NCBI GenBank assembly: GCA_964428805.1
Contig: CAYRZF010000003.1
Location: 1 to 62,836, forward strand
Length of the DNA: 62,836 nt
Reading direction: 5' to 3'
From: CAYRZF01 sp964428805
GTDB lineage: Bacteria > Methylomirabilota > Methylomirabilia > Rokubacteriales > CSP1-6
This document shows positions 1-7,974 of this stretch, in pieces. Both the position numbers and the translations under genes were made by a program. The notes below the pieces were generated by a model. The model made no database searches. It was not told the DNA's origin and was given only the letters and a program-made list of their open reading frames with translations. Each line of letters begins with the position of its first letter. Within the stretch, counting starts at the first letter, position 1.

Positions 1-73
1 CGAAGGCGAGAGACGTCGTGTCCCGCGTGGCGCTGGGGATCGCGCCGGAGGTGCCCAGGAAGACAAAATGCAC
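1..73 (-). CDS. rnz: Ribonuclease Z / MBL-fold hydrolase, N-terminal fragment
   Basis: This is the first 24 codons of a gene that leaves the window at its left edge. Read on the minus strand from a GTG at 71-73 it encodes VHFVFLGTSGAIPSATRDTT, the beta-strand plus FLGTSGAIP and TR pattern that opens RNase Z proteins (tRNA 3' processing, metallo-beta-lactamase fold). It begins 4 bases after the lgt stop codon, so it is probably the third gene of a LolA-like/lgt/rnz transcript. The metal-binding HxHxDH motif would lie outside the window, so a related MBL hydrolase cannot be excluded. Confidence 0.7.
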   Translation of the reverse strand, partial: MHFVFLGTSGAIPSATRDTTSLAF

Positions 74-77
74 GGCG

Positions 78-860
78 CTAGGTGGGGCGGGAGCGCTTGA
101 GGAGAACCGGCACCATGATGATCGCCAGGACGATGCCGACTCCGCTCGCCAGCTGGGCCACCCGGATGGACCCGAGCATGAGGCTGTCGGTCCTGAGCCC
201 CTCGACGACGAGCCGGCCCGCGGAGTATAGCCCGACGTAGATCCAGAACAGGCACGATGGCGCGCGTTCGACCCGGTCCCGGAAGACCCAGACGAGGAGG
301 ACGAAGAGCAACAGGTCCCAGAGCGACTCGTAGAGGAACGTCGGGTGGAAAAACTCGTTCTGCGCGTAGAGCAGCGGGCGATGCGGCGGGGAGATGTAGA
401 GCTTCCACGGCAGCGACGTCGGGGTACCGAACGCCTCCTCGTTGAAGAAGTTGCCCCAGCGGCCAATCGCCTGTCCCAGGGCCAGGCTGGGAGCGACGAT
501 GTCGAGATACCGGGCCAGCGGCAGGCTGCGCCACCAGGCGTAGCCGCCCCCGACGAGCACGCCCCCCAGGATCCCACCGTGGATGGCGAGGCCGCCCTCC
601 CACACCGCGAAGATCTTGAGCGGGAAGCGGCTGTAGTACTCCCAGGTGAACGCCACGTAGTAGAGGCGCGCCCCCACGAGCGCGCCCAGCAGGGCGAGTT
701 CCGATGCCTTGAGGAGTTCCTCGGGGTCCACGCCTCGGCGGCGAGCCTCGCGATAGGCCAGCCAGAGCCCCACGGCCATGGCGGTAGCCATCAGGACGCC
801 GTACCAGCGGATGGTCAGCGGGCCGATCTGGAGCGCGATGGGGCCGGGGGATTGGAACAC
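78..860 (-). CDS. lgt: Prolipoprotein diacylglyceryl transferase
   Basis: A 260-residue inner-membrane enzyme that moves diacylglycerol from phosphatidylglycerol to the lipobox cysteine of prolipoproteins, the first step of lipoprotein maturation. The Lgt signature GRWGNFFNEEAFG lies at residues 133-145, and the LAIHGG segment around residue 94 carries the conserved histidine. Seven hydrophobic stretches are visible, and length is normal for the family. The start is a GTG overlapping the stop of the upstream LolA-like gene by one base (TAGTG), which indicates translational coupling. Several lipoproteins that need it (Pal, CpoB, BamD, glycine-zipper protein) are encoded in this window. Confidence 0.96.
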   Translation of the reverse strand: MFQSPGPIALQIGPLTIRWYGVLMATAMAVGLWLAYREARRRGVDPEELLKASELALLGALVGARLYYVAFTWEYYSRFPLKIFAVWEGGLAIHGGILGGVLVGGGYAWWRSLPLARYLDIVAPSLALGQAIGRWGNFFNEEAFGTPTSLPWKLYISPPHRPLLYAQNEFFHPTFLYESLWDLLLFVLLVWVFRDRVERAPSCLFWIYVGLYSAGRLVVEGLRTDSLMLGSIRVAQLASGVGIVLAIIMVPVLLKRSRPT

Positions 861-1639
861 TAGCGCGACGCTCCCTTGAGCAGCGCGTCAGCATCGAAGA
901 GAGAATCCGGCAAGCCGACGTTCACCTCCACTGTCCGCACCCGGGTGACGGAGAGGAGCTTCCCGTCAAGGAAGATCTCCTGCCGGAAGGGATAAAAGAA
1001 CCCCCCCGCCACTTTCCGGTGCTCCGAAAAGGCCAGATCCAGGACCTTGACGCGGCCCCCGCTGTCTTCACGGATGATGAATCGGACCACTCCGTACTCC
1101 CGGTCCAGCCAGACCGCCGGGCTCGTCCGATCACCTTCGAGAGCGCCGATCACCGTCAGCGCGCGTCCTCCTGCCCTCACGACTTGGGCCACGTCAGTCC
1201 GGACGCCGAGGCTCTGCCATTCCAGGAGGAGGTCGGCGGCCGTGCGGCGGAAGGGAACGAGGGTGTGCGCCCGCTGCCGGACCCGCTCGGTGGGGGGGGC
1301 CTCGAAGATCTTCCCGCCGCGCTGCATCACCAGCCGGTCGCCGCTCAGGAGCTGCACCTCGCGCTCGCCGGCGAGGTCGGTCTCGAGACGCTGGCGGGCA
1401 GGCAGCTTGATCGACAGCCGCTGTTCCCCCGTCACTTGCTGACGGAAGTCCCGGGGGTCATAGAGGGTCAGGGTCTGGATGACCACCATGTCGGACACGC
1501 TGACCCCGCCGAGCCGGGACACGAACTGCTCCACCGCCGTGCGCGCGGCCGATTCATTGGACGGGTTTCCCGGCGCCGCGGCGGCCCCTCCGAATAGGAC
1601 GATGCCCAGAAGCGTCAGACCCGCGGTGTGTCGCCGCAC
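860..1639 (-). CDS. LolA-like outer-membrane lipoprotein-sorting/periplasmic protein
   Basis: About 259 residues with an N-terminal signal sequence (RRHTAGLTLLGIVLFGGAAA) followed by a beta-rich domain. Segments such as QTLTLYDPRDFRQQVTGEQR, PAVWLDREYGVVRFI and the C-terminal half resemble LolA/LolB-fold lipoprotein-sorting proteins, so a periplasmic lipid or lipoprotein carrier role is inferred. An upstream TTG at 1675 would lengthen it by 12 codons. I prefer the GTG at 1639 because it restores a normal signal peptide and lies at the predicted transcription start (-10 TATAAG at 1646-1651). It is transcribed away from the Tol operon and coupled to lgt. Confidence 0.7.
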   Translation of the reverse strand: MRRHTAGLTLLGIVLFGGAAAAPGNPSNESAARTAVEQFVSRLGGVSVSDMVVIQTLTLYDPRDFRQQVTGEQRLSIKLPARQRLETDLAGEREVQLLSGDRLVMQRGGKIFEAPPTERVRQRAHTLVPFRRTAADLLLEWQSLGVRTDVAQVVRAGGRALTVIGALEGDRTSPAVWLDREYGVVRFIIREDSGGRVKVLDLAFSEHRKVAGGFFYPFRQEIFLDGKLLSVTRVRTVEVNVGLPDSLFDADALLKGASR

Positions 1640-1645
1640 GATCTC

Positions 1646-1675
1646 CTTATACGGCCCGGCACCTCGCTCTGTCAA
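1646..1675 (-). promoter_or_regulatory. Sigma70-type promoter for LolA-like gene/lgt/rnz
   Basis: On the minus strand TTGACA (1670-1675), an 18-base spacer, then TATAAG (1646-1651). The expected transcription start is about base 1639, exactly at the preferred GTG start, so the transcript may be leaderless. Confidence 0.6.
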
Positions 1676-1705
1676 CGAAAACCGCGATTTTCAGGGCAAA
1701 ATTGG

Positions 1706-1735
1706 TTGACACGGTTCGCGCCCATTCGGTATAGT
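1706..1735 (+). promoter_or_regulatory. Sigma70-type promoter of the tol-pal operon
   Basis: TTGACA (1706-1711), an 18-base spacer and TATAGT (1730-1735), followed by a leader of roughly 37 bases and an AAAGGAG ribosome-binding site 6 bases before the GTG of tolQ. Confidence 0.65.
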
Positions 1736-1778
1736 TGAAAAAGATTTCCCCATCCCTCCCCACGAAAAGGAGTCGTTT

Positions 1779-2519
1779 GTGCCGACCAACGGCGGAATGA
1801 CCATCGGCGTTGTGGATCTGGTCCTCAACGCCGGTCCCATGGCCAAGTTCGTCCTCATCGTGCTCGCGATTTTCTCCATTCTCTGCTGGGCCCTGATCAT
1901 CGAGAAATGGTGGCAGTTCCGGCGGATCCGCCTGGAGAGCGGCCGGTTCCTCCGGGCGTTCCGCGAAGGGCGGCGTTTCTCCCTCGTGTACGGGGCGGCC
2001 AGAAAACACCGTGAGAGCCCGCTGGCCACGCTCTACGCCTCCGCCTACCAGGAGATCGGGGGCGCGAACCCGCTGCCGGAGATGGTGGACCAGCTCCTCG
2101 ACGATCCGGAGGAGGGGCTTCCGCCCGACCGGCTCGAGGCGGCAAACCGCGCCATGCGGCGCGCCGCGTCGGCGGAGATCTCCCGGATGGAGCGCTACCT
2201 GCCATTCCTCGCCACGACCGCCAGCGCCTCGCCGTTCATCGGGTTGTTCGGGACGGTCTGGGGTATCATGGAGTCCTTTCGCGGGATCGGCCAGCATGGC
2301 TCGGCGAGTCTCGCGGTGGTGGCGCCGGGAATTTCCGAGGCCCTCATCGCCACGGCCGCCGGCCTCGCGGCCGCGATCCCCGCAGTCATGGCGTACAATT
2401 TCTTCGTGAACCGGGTGAAGTATTGGGCCGCCGAAATGGAGGGGTTCGCCCTCGACCTTCTGAACGTTTTTTCCCGACCCGCGCCGAAGACCTCGAGACA
2501 AGCGAAAGATGGCCTTTAG
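1779..2519 (+). CDS. tolQ: TolQ/ExbB-family proton channel protein
   Basis: A 246-residue MotA/TolQ/ExbB protein of the inner-membrane Tol motor, which uses the proton gradient to drive outer-membrane constriction at division. Hydrophobic helices are visible near residues 20-40, 140-165 and 180-205; the block ASPFIGLFGTVWGIMESF is the family hallmark. The GTG at 1779 has AAAGGAG 6 bases upstream; an in-frame ATG six codons later lacks a site this good. It opens the operon tolQ-tolR-tolA-tolB-pal-cpoB and overlaps tolR by 11 bases. Confidence 0.93.
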   Translation: MPTNGGMTIGVVDLVLNAGPMAKFVLIVLAIFSILCWALIIEKWWQFRRIRLESGRFLRAFREGRRFSLVYGAARKHRESPLATLYASAYQEIGGANPLPEMVDQLLDDPEEGLPPDRLEAANRAMRRAASAEISRMERYLPFLATTASASPFIGLFGTVWGIMESFRGIGQHGSASLAVVAPGISEALIATAAGLAAAIPAVMAYNFFVNRVKYWAAEMEGFALDLLNVFSRPAPKTSRQAKDGL

Positions 2520-2946
2520 TCTGGAGCCCTCCGGCGACGGGAGAAGCCGTCGGATCGGCGCCTCGATGTCGGAGATTAACATCATCCCACTGGTGGACGT
2601 GACCCTCGTCCTCCTCCTGATCTTCATGCTCACCGCCCCCATGATGTACCGGGGCATCGACGTGAACCTTCCCAAAACCAGCTCCCGGCCCACCGCGGTC
2701 GAGGAGCGGATGGTCATCACGCTCACCAAGGATCAGGTGGTGTACCTCAACGACCGGGCGGTGCCGCTGGCCGGCCTCGACGCGCAGCTCCGCGACATCT
2801 TCAAGAACCGCACCGACAAAACCCTCTACCTCAAGGCCGACCAGACGCTGGCCTACGGTTTCGTCGTTGAGACGATGGATCGCGTCCGGCGGGCCGGCGT
2901 GGAGAAACTGGGGATGGTGACCGAACCCTCCCCGCGGGGACGCTGA
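2509..2946 (+). CDS. tolR: TolR/ExbD-family biopolymer transport protein
   Basis: 145 residues: short cytoplasmic N-terminus, one transmembrane helix (about residues 25-45) and a periplasmic domain. The helix carries the essential proton-path aspartate (D30 in INIIPLVDVTLVLL), as in TolR and ExbD. It forms the channel complex with TolQ. Its start overlaps the end of tolQ by 11 bases, implying coupled translation. Length is typical. Confidence 0.93.
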   Translation: MAFSLEPSGDGRSRRIGASMSEINIIPLVDVTLVLLLIFMLTAPMMYRGIDVNLPKTSSRPTAVEERMVITLTKDQVVYLNDRAVPLAGLDAQLRDIFKNRTDKTLYLKADQTLAYGFVVETMDRVRRAGVEKLGMVTEPSPRGR

Positions 2947-2963
2947 ACATCAGCAGCGCAGTC

Positions 2964-3782
2964 TTGGATCACCCGATGAATCCCTGGCGGCGCCGACTGG
3001 GCCCGGGACTCCATGGCGGGACCTTCCCTCTGTTCGGAGTAACCGTGTCCGCCGTCGGCCACGTCACGATCGTCGCCCTCCTCCTGTTCCTGGCGGAAGT
3101 CTGGAGCCAGTGGAATGCCTCCAAGGTCTATGTCGTCAACCTTGTTCCGGCCATCTCCCAACTGGGTTCACCGGCCGGTCGAAGCGCCGCGCCGAGCCTG
3201 CCGCCCCGACCGAACATCACGGAGCCTCAGCCCCGCACTCCCGAGTCCCGCGCCAAGGAGGCTCCCGCGATGCCCAAACCGGAACCTTCTCTGCCCGAAT
3301 CCCGCGCGAGCCGGCCGGCCACCCTGCCTCGCCCGGGGGAAAAGGAACTTCCTCCCCTGGCCTCCGCTTCAGCCAGGACGGAGAGTGCCCGGCCGGCCGC
3401 GGAGGCGCAGGCGGCAGTCGCCCCCGTTCCCCTGGGACGCCCCGGCGGCTCCCCGGCCGGCGTCGGGTCGCTGTCGCTCGATGTGTCCGACTTCCCGTTT
3501 ACGTACTACCTGAAGCAACTCCAGCAGAAGGTGAGTGAGAAGTGGGTCCACCCGGCCCGGACTGCGGAGCGCGGTCTCCACGTGGTGGTCCTCTTCGAAA
3601 TCTCCCGCGATGGCCAGGTCATCACCCCCACGGTGGAGAAGACCTCCGGGAACGTCTGGTACGACCAGTCGGCGCTTCGGGCGGTGATGGACGCGGCGCC
3701 GTTCCCGCCGCTGCCGCAGGAATTTCAGGCGCCGTCACTGCGGGTTCACTTCGGCTTCGACTTCGAGCGGGATCGGAGCTGA
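2964..3782 (+). CDS. tolA: TolA/TonB-like energy-transducing protein
   Basis: About 272 residues from a TTG at 2964 (or 268 from the ATG at 2976; neither has a clear ribosome-binding site). Layout: one N-terminal transmembrane helix (residues 25-45), a long proline- and alanine-rich periplasmic linker (about 65-155) and a TonB-type C-terminal domain (170-270) with QQKVSEKWVHP and the VLFEISRDGQV strand. Its place between tolR and tolB identifies it as the functional TolA, although the C-terminal domain is of the TonB/YbgF-linked type and the linker is proline-rich rather than a long helix. Confidence 0.82.
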   Translation: MDHPMNPWRRRLGPGLHGGTFPLFGVTVSAVGHVTIVALLLFLAEVWSQWNASKVYVVNLVPAISQLGSPAGRSAAPSLPPRPNITEPQPRTPESRAKEAPAMPKPEPSLPESRASRPATLPRPGEKELPPLASASARTESARPAAEAQAAVAPVPLGRPGGSPAGVGSLSLDVSDFPFTYYLKQLQQKVSEKWVHPARTAERGLHVVVLFEISRDGQVITPTVEKTSGNVWYDQSALRAVMDAAPFPPLPQEFQAPSLRVHFGFDFERDRS

Positions 3783-3787
3783 TCTCG

Positions 3788-5122
3788 GTGGCGCCTCCCC
3801 GCCCGCTCGTGCTCACGCTGGTCCTGGTGTGGGCCCTCGCCCTTGGCGGGCTCCTGGTCATGCCCGCTCCGATCCATTCCCAGGGAGTGGACGTCTTCCT
3901 GAACGTGATGGCGGGCGGCAGCAAGAAGCTCAACATCGTGATCCCCGAGTTCACGCTCGTGGCCGGCAAGGATGCTCAGGGACTCGCAAAGAAAATCCCG
4001 GAGGTGGCGGGGGCGGACCTTCGGTTTTCGGCGCTCTTCAGCGTGGTGTCGGGCACTCCGCCCTTTCCTGCCGCCGACTCCGAAACCACCAAGGGCATGC
4101 TGAAGGAGTTCGCCGCGTCCGGCGCCCACGCCGCCCTCCAGGGGCTTCTCACCCTGAGGGGGGACCGAGCCGAGACTGAGATGCGGCTGTACGACCTGAC
4201 CAATCCCGACCAGCGGCTCATCGCCTCGAAGCGTTTCGAGCTCCGCGGCGCCGATGGCCGCCGGCTGGCTCACAAGATCGCCGACGAGGTCGTCTATCAA
4301 TTCACGGGGGAGCTGGGAATCGCCGACACCAAGATTGCCTACGCGGGCAGCGCCTCCGGGACGAAAGAGCTGTACGACATGGACTACGACGGGGCGGCGC
4401 CCCTACGCCTCACCCAGAACGAGTCGATCAACCTCTCACCGGCCTGGAGCCCCGATGGCCGCTCGCTGGCCTTCACCTCGTACATGCGGGGATATCCATA
4501 CCTCTACCGCCTCTTCCCGTTCGAGCGCCGGCCGATCCAGCTGCTCGCCGGCTTTCTCGGCATCAACACGTCGCCGGCCTGGAGCCCCGACGGCCGGTTT
4601 GTCGCCCTGACGCTCTCGAAAGACGGGAACCCGGAGATCTACCTGCTCAACATGGCGACCGGCGCGACACGCCGCCTGACCAGTCACCCGGGGATCGACA
4701 CCGAGCCGACCTGGTCCCCCACCGGACGGGAGATCACCTTCATCTCCGACCGCACCGGAGCCGCCCACCTTTTCGTCATGGATGCCGAAGGGGCCAACGT
4801 CCGACGGCTGACCTTCGCGGGTTTCAACACGCAGCCCCGCTGGTCTCCCAAAGGCGACGTGATCGCGTACACCTCGCGCCAGGGAGGCAACGACATCTGG
4901 GTGGTGAGCCCTGACGGCTCGAACGCACGACGGTTGACGGCGGGGCCGGGGTCGAACGAGAGCGCCTCCTGGGCTCCAAACGGTCGTCACCTCGTTTTTC
5001 AGTCCAGCCGGCTCGGCAGCTGGCAGCTCTTCACCATGCTGGTCGACGGCTCTGAGCAACAGCCCCTCACGCGGGGTGCCGGGGAGTTCACAAGTCCTGC
5101 TTGGTCCCCGCGTCTTCCGTGA
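3788..5122 (+). CDS. tolB: Tol-Pal system translocation protein TolB
   Basis: A periplasmic beta-propeller protein of 444 residues that links TolA to Pal. After the signal peptide (LVLTLVLVWALALGGLLVM) comes the N-terminal domain (about 35-170), then six propeller blades marked by WSPDG-type repeats (AWSPDGRSLAF, AWSPDGRFVAL, TWSPTGREITF, RWSPKGDVIAY, SWAPNGRHLVF, AWSP). The reading frame is open further upstream to 3542 but that part overlaps tolA; the GTG at 3788 has GGAG 9 bases upstream and starts directly before the signal peptide. Confidence 0.93.
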   Translation: MAPPRPLVLTLVLVWALALGGLLVMPAPIHSQGVDVFLNVMAGGSKKLNIVIPEFTLVAGKDAQGLAKKIPEVAGADLRFSALFSVVSGTPPFPAADSETTKGMLKEFAASGAHAALQGLLTLRGDRAETEMRLYDLTNPDQRLIASKRFELRGADGRRLAHKIADEVVYQFTGELGIADTKIAYAGSASGTKELYDMDYDGAAPLRLTQNESINLSPAWSPDGRSLAFTSYMRGYPYLYRLFPFERRPIQLLAGFLGINTSPAWSPDGRFVALTLSKDGNPEIYLLNMATGATRRLTSHPGIDTEPTWSPTGREITFISDRTGAAHLFVMDAEGANVRRLTFAGFNTQPRWSPKGDVIAYTSRQGGNDIWVVSPDGSNARRLTAGPGSNESASWAPNGRHLVFQSSRLGSWQLFTMLVDGSEQQPLTRGAGEFTSPAWSPRLP

Positions 5123-5185
5123 TAGCATGTGGCAAGATATTCTATGAGTCACCCAGTTTCATATTGGAAAGGAGGAGCAGATATC

Positions 5186-5731
5186 ATGGGGCACCAGAGG
5201 TTGCAAGTCCTGCCAATTTTCTCCGTGTTGGTCCTAGCACTTTTTCTTGTTGGGTGCCCGAAGCGACCAGCCACAACGACGGCTGCCGCCCCCGCGCCCG
5301 GGGCCCCGGGGGCGTATGGCGGCGCGCCTGGCGCGCCGGGCGCAGCGGCGACAAGGCCGGGGGTACAGCCGTCCCCGAGGGAGTTCGTCGCTGTTGAGGC
5401 GCTGAAGGACATCCACTTCGACTTTGACAGGTACGACATTCGCCCGGGGGACGCCAAGATCCTGGACGAGAACGCCAAGTGGATGAAGTCGAACCCGCGC
5501 AGCCTGATTCTGATCGAGGGGCACTGCGACGAGCGCGGGACCAACGAGTACAACCTGGCTCTCGGCGAGCGCCGGGCCAAGGCCACGATGAATTACCTGG
5601 CCTCCCAGGGCGTCCAGGCTGGCCGTATCACCCTGATCAGCTATGGCAAGGAGCGGCCGCTCTGCGCCGAGAAGAACGAGGAGTGCTGGGCCAAGAACCG
5701 TCGGGCCCGCTCCGTGGTGAAAGCCGGCTGA
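5186..5731 (+). CDS. pal: Peptidoglycan-associated lipoprotein Pal
   Basis: 181 residues: signal peptide with lipobox LVGC, an Ala/Gly/Pro-rich linker and a C-terminal OmpA-like peptidoglycan-binding domain with the classic GHCDERGTNEYNLALGERRA stretch. Pal anchors the outer membrane to peptidoglycan and is the outer-membrane partner of TolB. The ATG at 5186 has a strong AAAGGAGGA site about 10 bases upstream; upstream in-frame codons (to 5129) lack signal-peptide character. Confidence 0.95.
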   Translation: MGHQRLQVLPIFSVLVLALFLVGCPKRPATTTAAAPAPGAPGAYGGAPGAPGAAATRPGVQPSPREFVAVEALKDIHFDFDRYDIRPGDAKILDENAKWMKSNPRSLILIEGHCDERGTNEYNLALGERRAKATMNYLASQGVQAGRITLISYGKERPLCAEKNEECWAKNRRARSVVKAG

Positions 5732-5748
5732 TCGCCTGACAGCCTTCG

Positions 5749-6588
5749 GTGCCCTCTTTGCTGAGACACCAGAGGGCGGGAAGGAGCTCAGGGCTCCTCC
5801 CCGCCCTCTCGCTTCTGGTCCTCACGGGATGCGCGCTCGCGGGCAGCGCGGGCGAGGAGGACCTCGCTCAGCTGCGCCAGGATCTCAACGCCCTGTCCCT
5901 CGCCGTTCATCGCTCGCGGGGGGACATGGAAACTGTCCTCGGGCAACTGGAGCGGCAGACCCGGGACCAGACCGCCGAGGTTCAAAAGCAGCTCGCCGCC
6001 CTTCAGTCCCGTACGGAGACGCTCAGCGGGGACCTCGCCCGCGTTGGAGCGCGCGTGGACGAGCTTTCCCAGCAGCTGGAGAACCTGAGCCGCCAGGCTC
6101 GAGTGGCCCCGCCGCCCGTGGCCGCCCCCCGACCAGCCCCGCCCCCGCCGCGGGATGCCTCCGGGCCGCAGCCGACCGACGTGTACCAGACCGCCTACAT
6201 CGATTTCAGTAAGGGGAATTACCCCCTCGCGATACAAGGGTTTAGAGAGTTCCTGAGGCGGTTTCCGGAGGCGGATCTGGCTGGGAACGCCCAGTACTGG
6301 ATCGGAGAGGCCTATTTCAGCCTGGCTCGCGGCTATGCCACCCAGGGGCAAGCCGACAAGGCGAGCGGCACCTTGGAACAGGCCGTTCAGGAATTTCGGA
6401 AGGTAATCGTGAACTATCCTCGGGGCGAGAAGGTGCCGACCGCGCTCTATAAGGAGGCGCTAGCTCTCCTGGAGCTCAAACAGCCGAGCCTGGCCGAAGC
6501 CCGACTCCAGTATCTTCTCGACCACTTCCCCCAGTCCGAAGAAGCCCCGCTGGCGCGCGATCGGCTCGCTGCCCTCAAGAAACAATAG
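5749..6588 (+). CDS. cpoB: Cell division coordinator CpoB (YbgF)
   Basis: 279 residues from a GTG. A signal sequence ends in LVLTGC, so it is probably a lipoprotein here. This is followed by a coiled coil (about residues 38-105), a Pro-rich hinge (110-130) and TPR repeats (about 140-275) such as YQTAYIDFSKGNYPLAIQGF. CpoB/YbgF couples Tol-Pal to septal peptidoglycan synthesis. It is the last gene of the operon and ends 15 bases from the convergent anti-sigma gene. Confidence 0.9.
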   Translation: MPSLLRHQRAGRSSGLLPALSLLVLTGCALAGSAGEEDLAQLRQDLNALSLAVHRSRGDMETVLGQLERQTRDQTAEVQKQLAALQSRTETLSGDLARVGARVDELSQQLENLSRQARVAPPPVAAPRPAPPPPRDASGPQPTDVYQTAYIDFSKGNYPLAIQGFREFLRRFPEADLAGNAQYWIGEAYFSLARGYATQGQADKASGTLEQAVQEFRKVIVNYPRGEKVPTALYKEALALLELKQPSLAEARLQYLLDHFPQSEEAPLARDRLAALKKQ

Positions 6589-6603
6589 CCTGCGCCGCCC
6601 GCT

Positions 6604-7161
6604 TCATGATCGCCCCTCCCCGCTGAGGCCGACGGGACGAATCCGGGACTGATCCGCCGGCTGATCCAACCCGAAGACCCAGATCACCGTCATCTCGTCC
6701 TCGGGGCTCGAGAAGACCGCCAGGTTCCCCTCCGGGTGAGCGGTCTCCACGGCGGTGACCACGACGGTCGGAGGGAGCATGGGCGTCTCCTGGGGTCCGC
6801 GCGGCCAGAGCGCCGCGGCCATCAGCAGCAAACCGGCCAGCGCTCCACCCAGCGCTAGGCGGGGGCGCCAGCTGATCTGCCCCCAGACCCCGCCCCACCA
6901 TACCTCACGCCACGGCCTGGGGCTCTCGGTGAGAATCCGGCGACGCACACCGCCCCAGAACCCTGACCAATCGGGATCGGGACCCGCCGCGAGCGTCGCA
7001 TGGACGAGTTTTCTCAGCCGCTCGAGCCGAGACGCCTCCTGCTCACACCCGGCGCAACCCTTGAGGTGGGCGGCCACCACCCGCGCCTGCTGCTCGGACA
7101 CGGCTCCGCCAAGGTAGGCGGCGAGCCGCCGTCTCATCCAGAAGCATCTGAAGAACGCCAT
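6604..7161 (-). CDS. Zinc-finger (zf-HC2) anti-sigma-like membrane protein, orphan
   Basis: 185 residues. The N-terminal zinc-finger motif H32-x3-C36-x2-C39 (HLKGCAGC) is that of zf-HC2 anti-sigma factors. One transmembrane helix (about 103-120, ALAGLLLMAAAL) precedes an extracytoplasmic tail of about 60 residues. No sigma factor gene is adjacent; the nearest ECF sigma is at 58.9 kb. It stands alone, convergent to the Tol operon, with AAGGGAG upstream of its ATG. Its sigma partner is unknown from this sequence. Confidence 0.75.
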   Translation of the reverse strand: MAFFRCFWMRRRLAAYLGGAVSEQQARVVAAHLKGCAGCEQEASRLERLRKLVHATLAAGPDPDWSGFWGGVRRRILTESPRPWREVWWGGVWGQISWRPRLALGGALAGLLLMAAALWPRGPQETPMLPPTVVVTAVETAHPEGNLAVFSSPEDEMTVIWVFGLDQPADQSRIRPVGLSGEGRS

Positions 7162-7353
7162 TGGCTGGTACTCCCTTACGTAGATTCGACGAAAAGACGC
7201 GCCGTGGTATTCGGGTCGGAGCCTTGACTTCCCCCCCGGGACTCCCTAACGTCAGGGGGCATGGAAGAGCCCATCGCGCTGGCGGTGAGGGCCATTGCCC
7301 TTGAGGGCCGCCACCCCCTGGGCGAGGCCGTGGCGGCCTGGACCCGGCGCTTC

Positions 7354-7965
7354 TCAGCCGTCCATCCGGCGAATGCGGGAGGGGGCGGCAGCCCCCGCTG
7401 AGAGGATGACCCGGAGCCCCTCCTCGACGGTCAGCCCGGTGGGAATCACCTCGTCCTTGGGCACGAGAATCACATCCCCCAGGTAAAGATTGTTGGTGGG
7501 AACGAAAACGGTCACCAGCTCGCGCTTGCCCTCGGGCCCTTCGAGCAGCACTTCCCCGGTACGGAAGCCGAAGACGAACTCGCCCTTCCGGGGGTGCTCG
7601 GCCAGGACCACCTCCCTGAATGAGCCGTGCTTGTCGGGAGAAAACGCCTCGAGGAGTTGCTTGACCGAGGGGTAGATACTCCGGAATATCGGGATCCGAA
7701 GCAGGAGCCGGTCAACCCAGGCGAGGATGCGCCGACCGACGACATTGGTGGCGACGATCCCCATGAGCAAAATGAGCGCGACCGCGGTAAGAAAGCCGAG
7801 GCCGGGAATCCGCCGGCCGAACAGCCGTTCGTACCCCGGAGAGAAGAAGTCGTCGATCTTGTCCCAGAAGACGTAGAGGAGCCACGAGGTCGCGATGGCG
7901 GGAACGGTGACGACGAAGCCGGTTAGGAAGCGGACCTTGAACCAATTGCGGACGGTTCCAGCCAT
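7354..7965 (-). CDS. DUF502 family membrane protein
   Basis: 203 residues from the ATG at 7965. The frame is open to 8112, but that stretch overlaps the divergent SDR gene and looks unlike protein. Two membrane helices (about 12-32 and 58-78) flank the segment with DDFFSP. The conserved core GIVATNVVGRRILAWVDRLLLRIPIFRSIYPSVKQ and FVPTNNLYLGDVILVP are hallmarks of DUF502. The family's biochemical role is not established. The start codon lies only 9 bases from the divergent SDR start, so any promoters must overlap the coding regions. Confidence 0.85.
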   Translation of the reverse strand: MAGTVRNWFKVRFLTGFVVTVPAIATSWLLYVFWDKIDDFFSPGYERLFGRRIPGLGFLTAVALILLMGIVATNVVGRRILAWVDRLLLRIPIFRSIYPSVKQLLEAFSPDKHGSFREVVLAEHPRKGEFVFGFRTGEVLLEGPEGKRELVTVFVPTNNLYLGDVILVPKDEVIPTGLTVEEGLRVILSAGAAAPSRIRRMDG

Positions 7966-7974
7966 GGCGAACCG

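Noticed and set aside
7261..7401. 46-codon plus-strand frame (MEEPIALAVRAIALEGRHPL...) after a TTGACT-17-TAACGT pattern
   Set aside because: Its end overlaps the DUF502 gene on the other strand and it has no recognised motif or ribosome-binding site; probably a chance frame.
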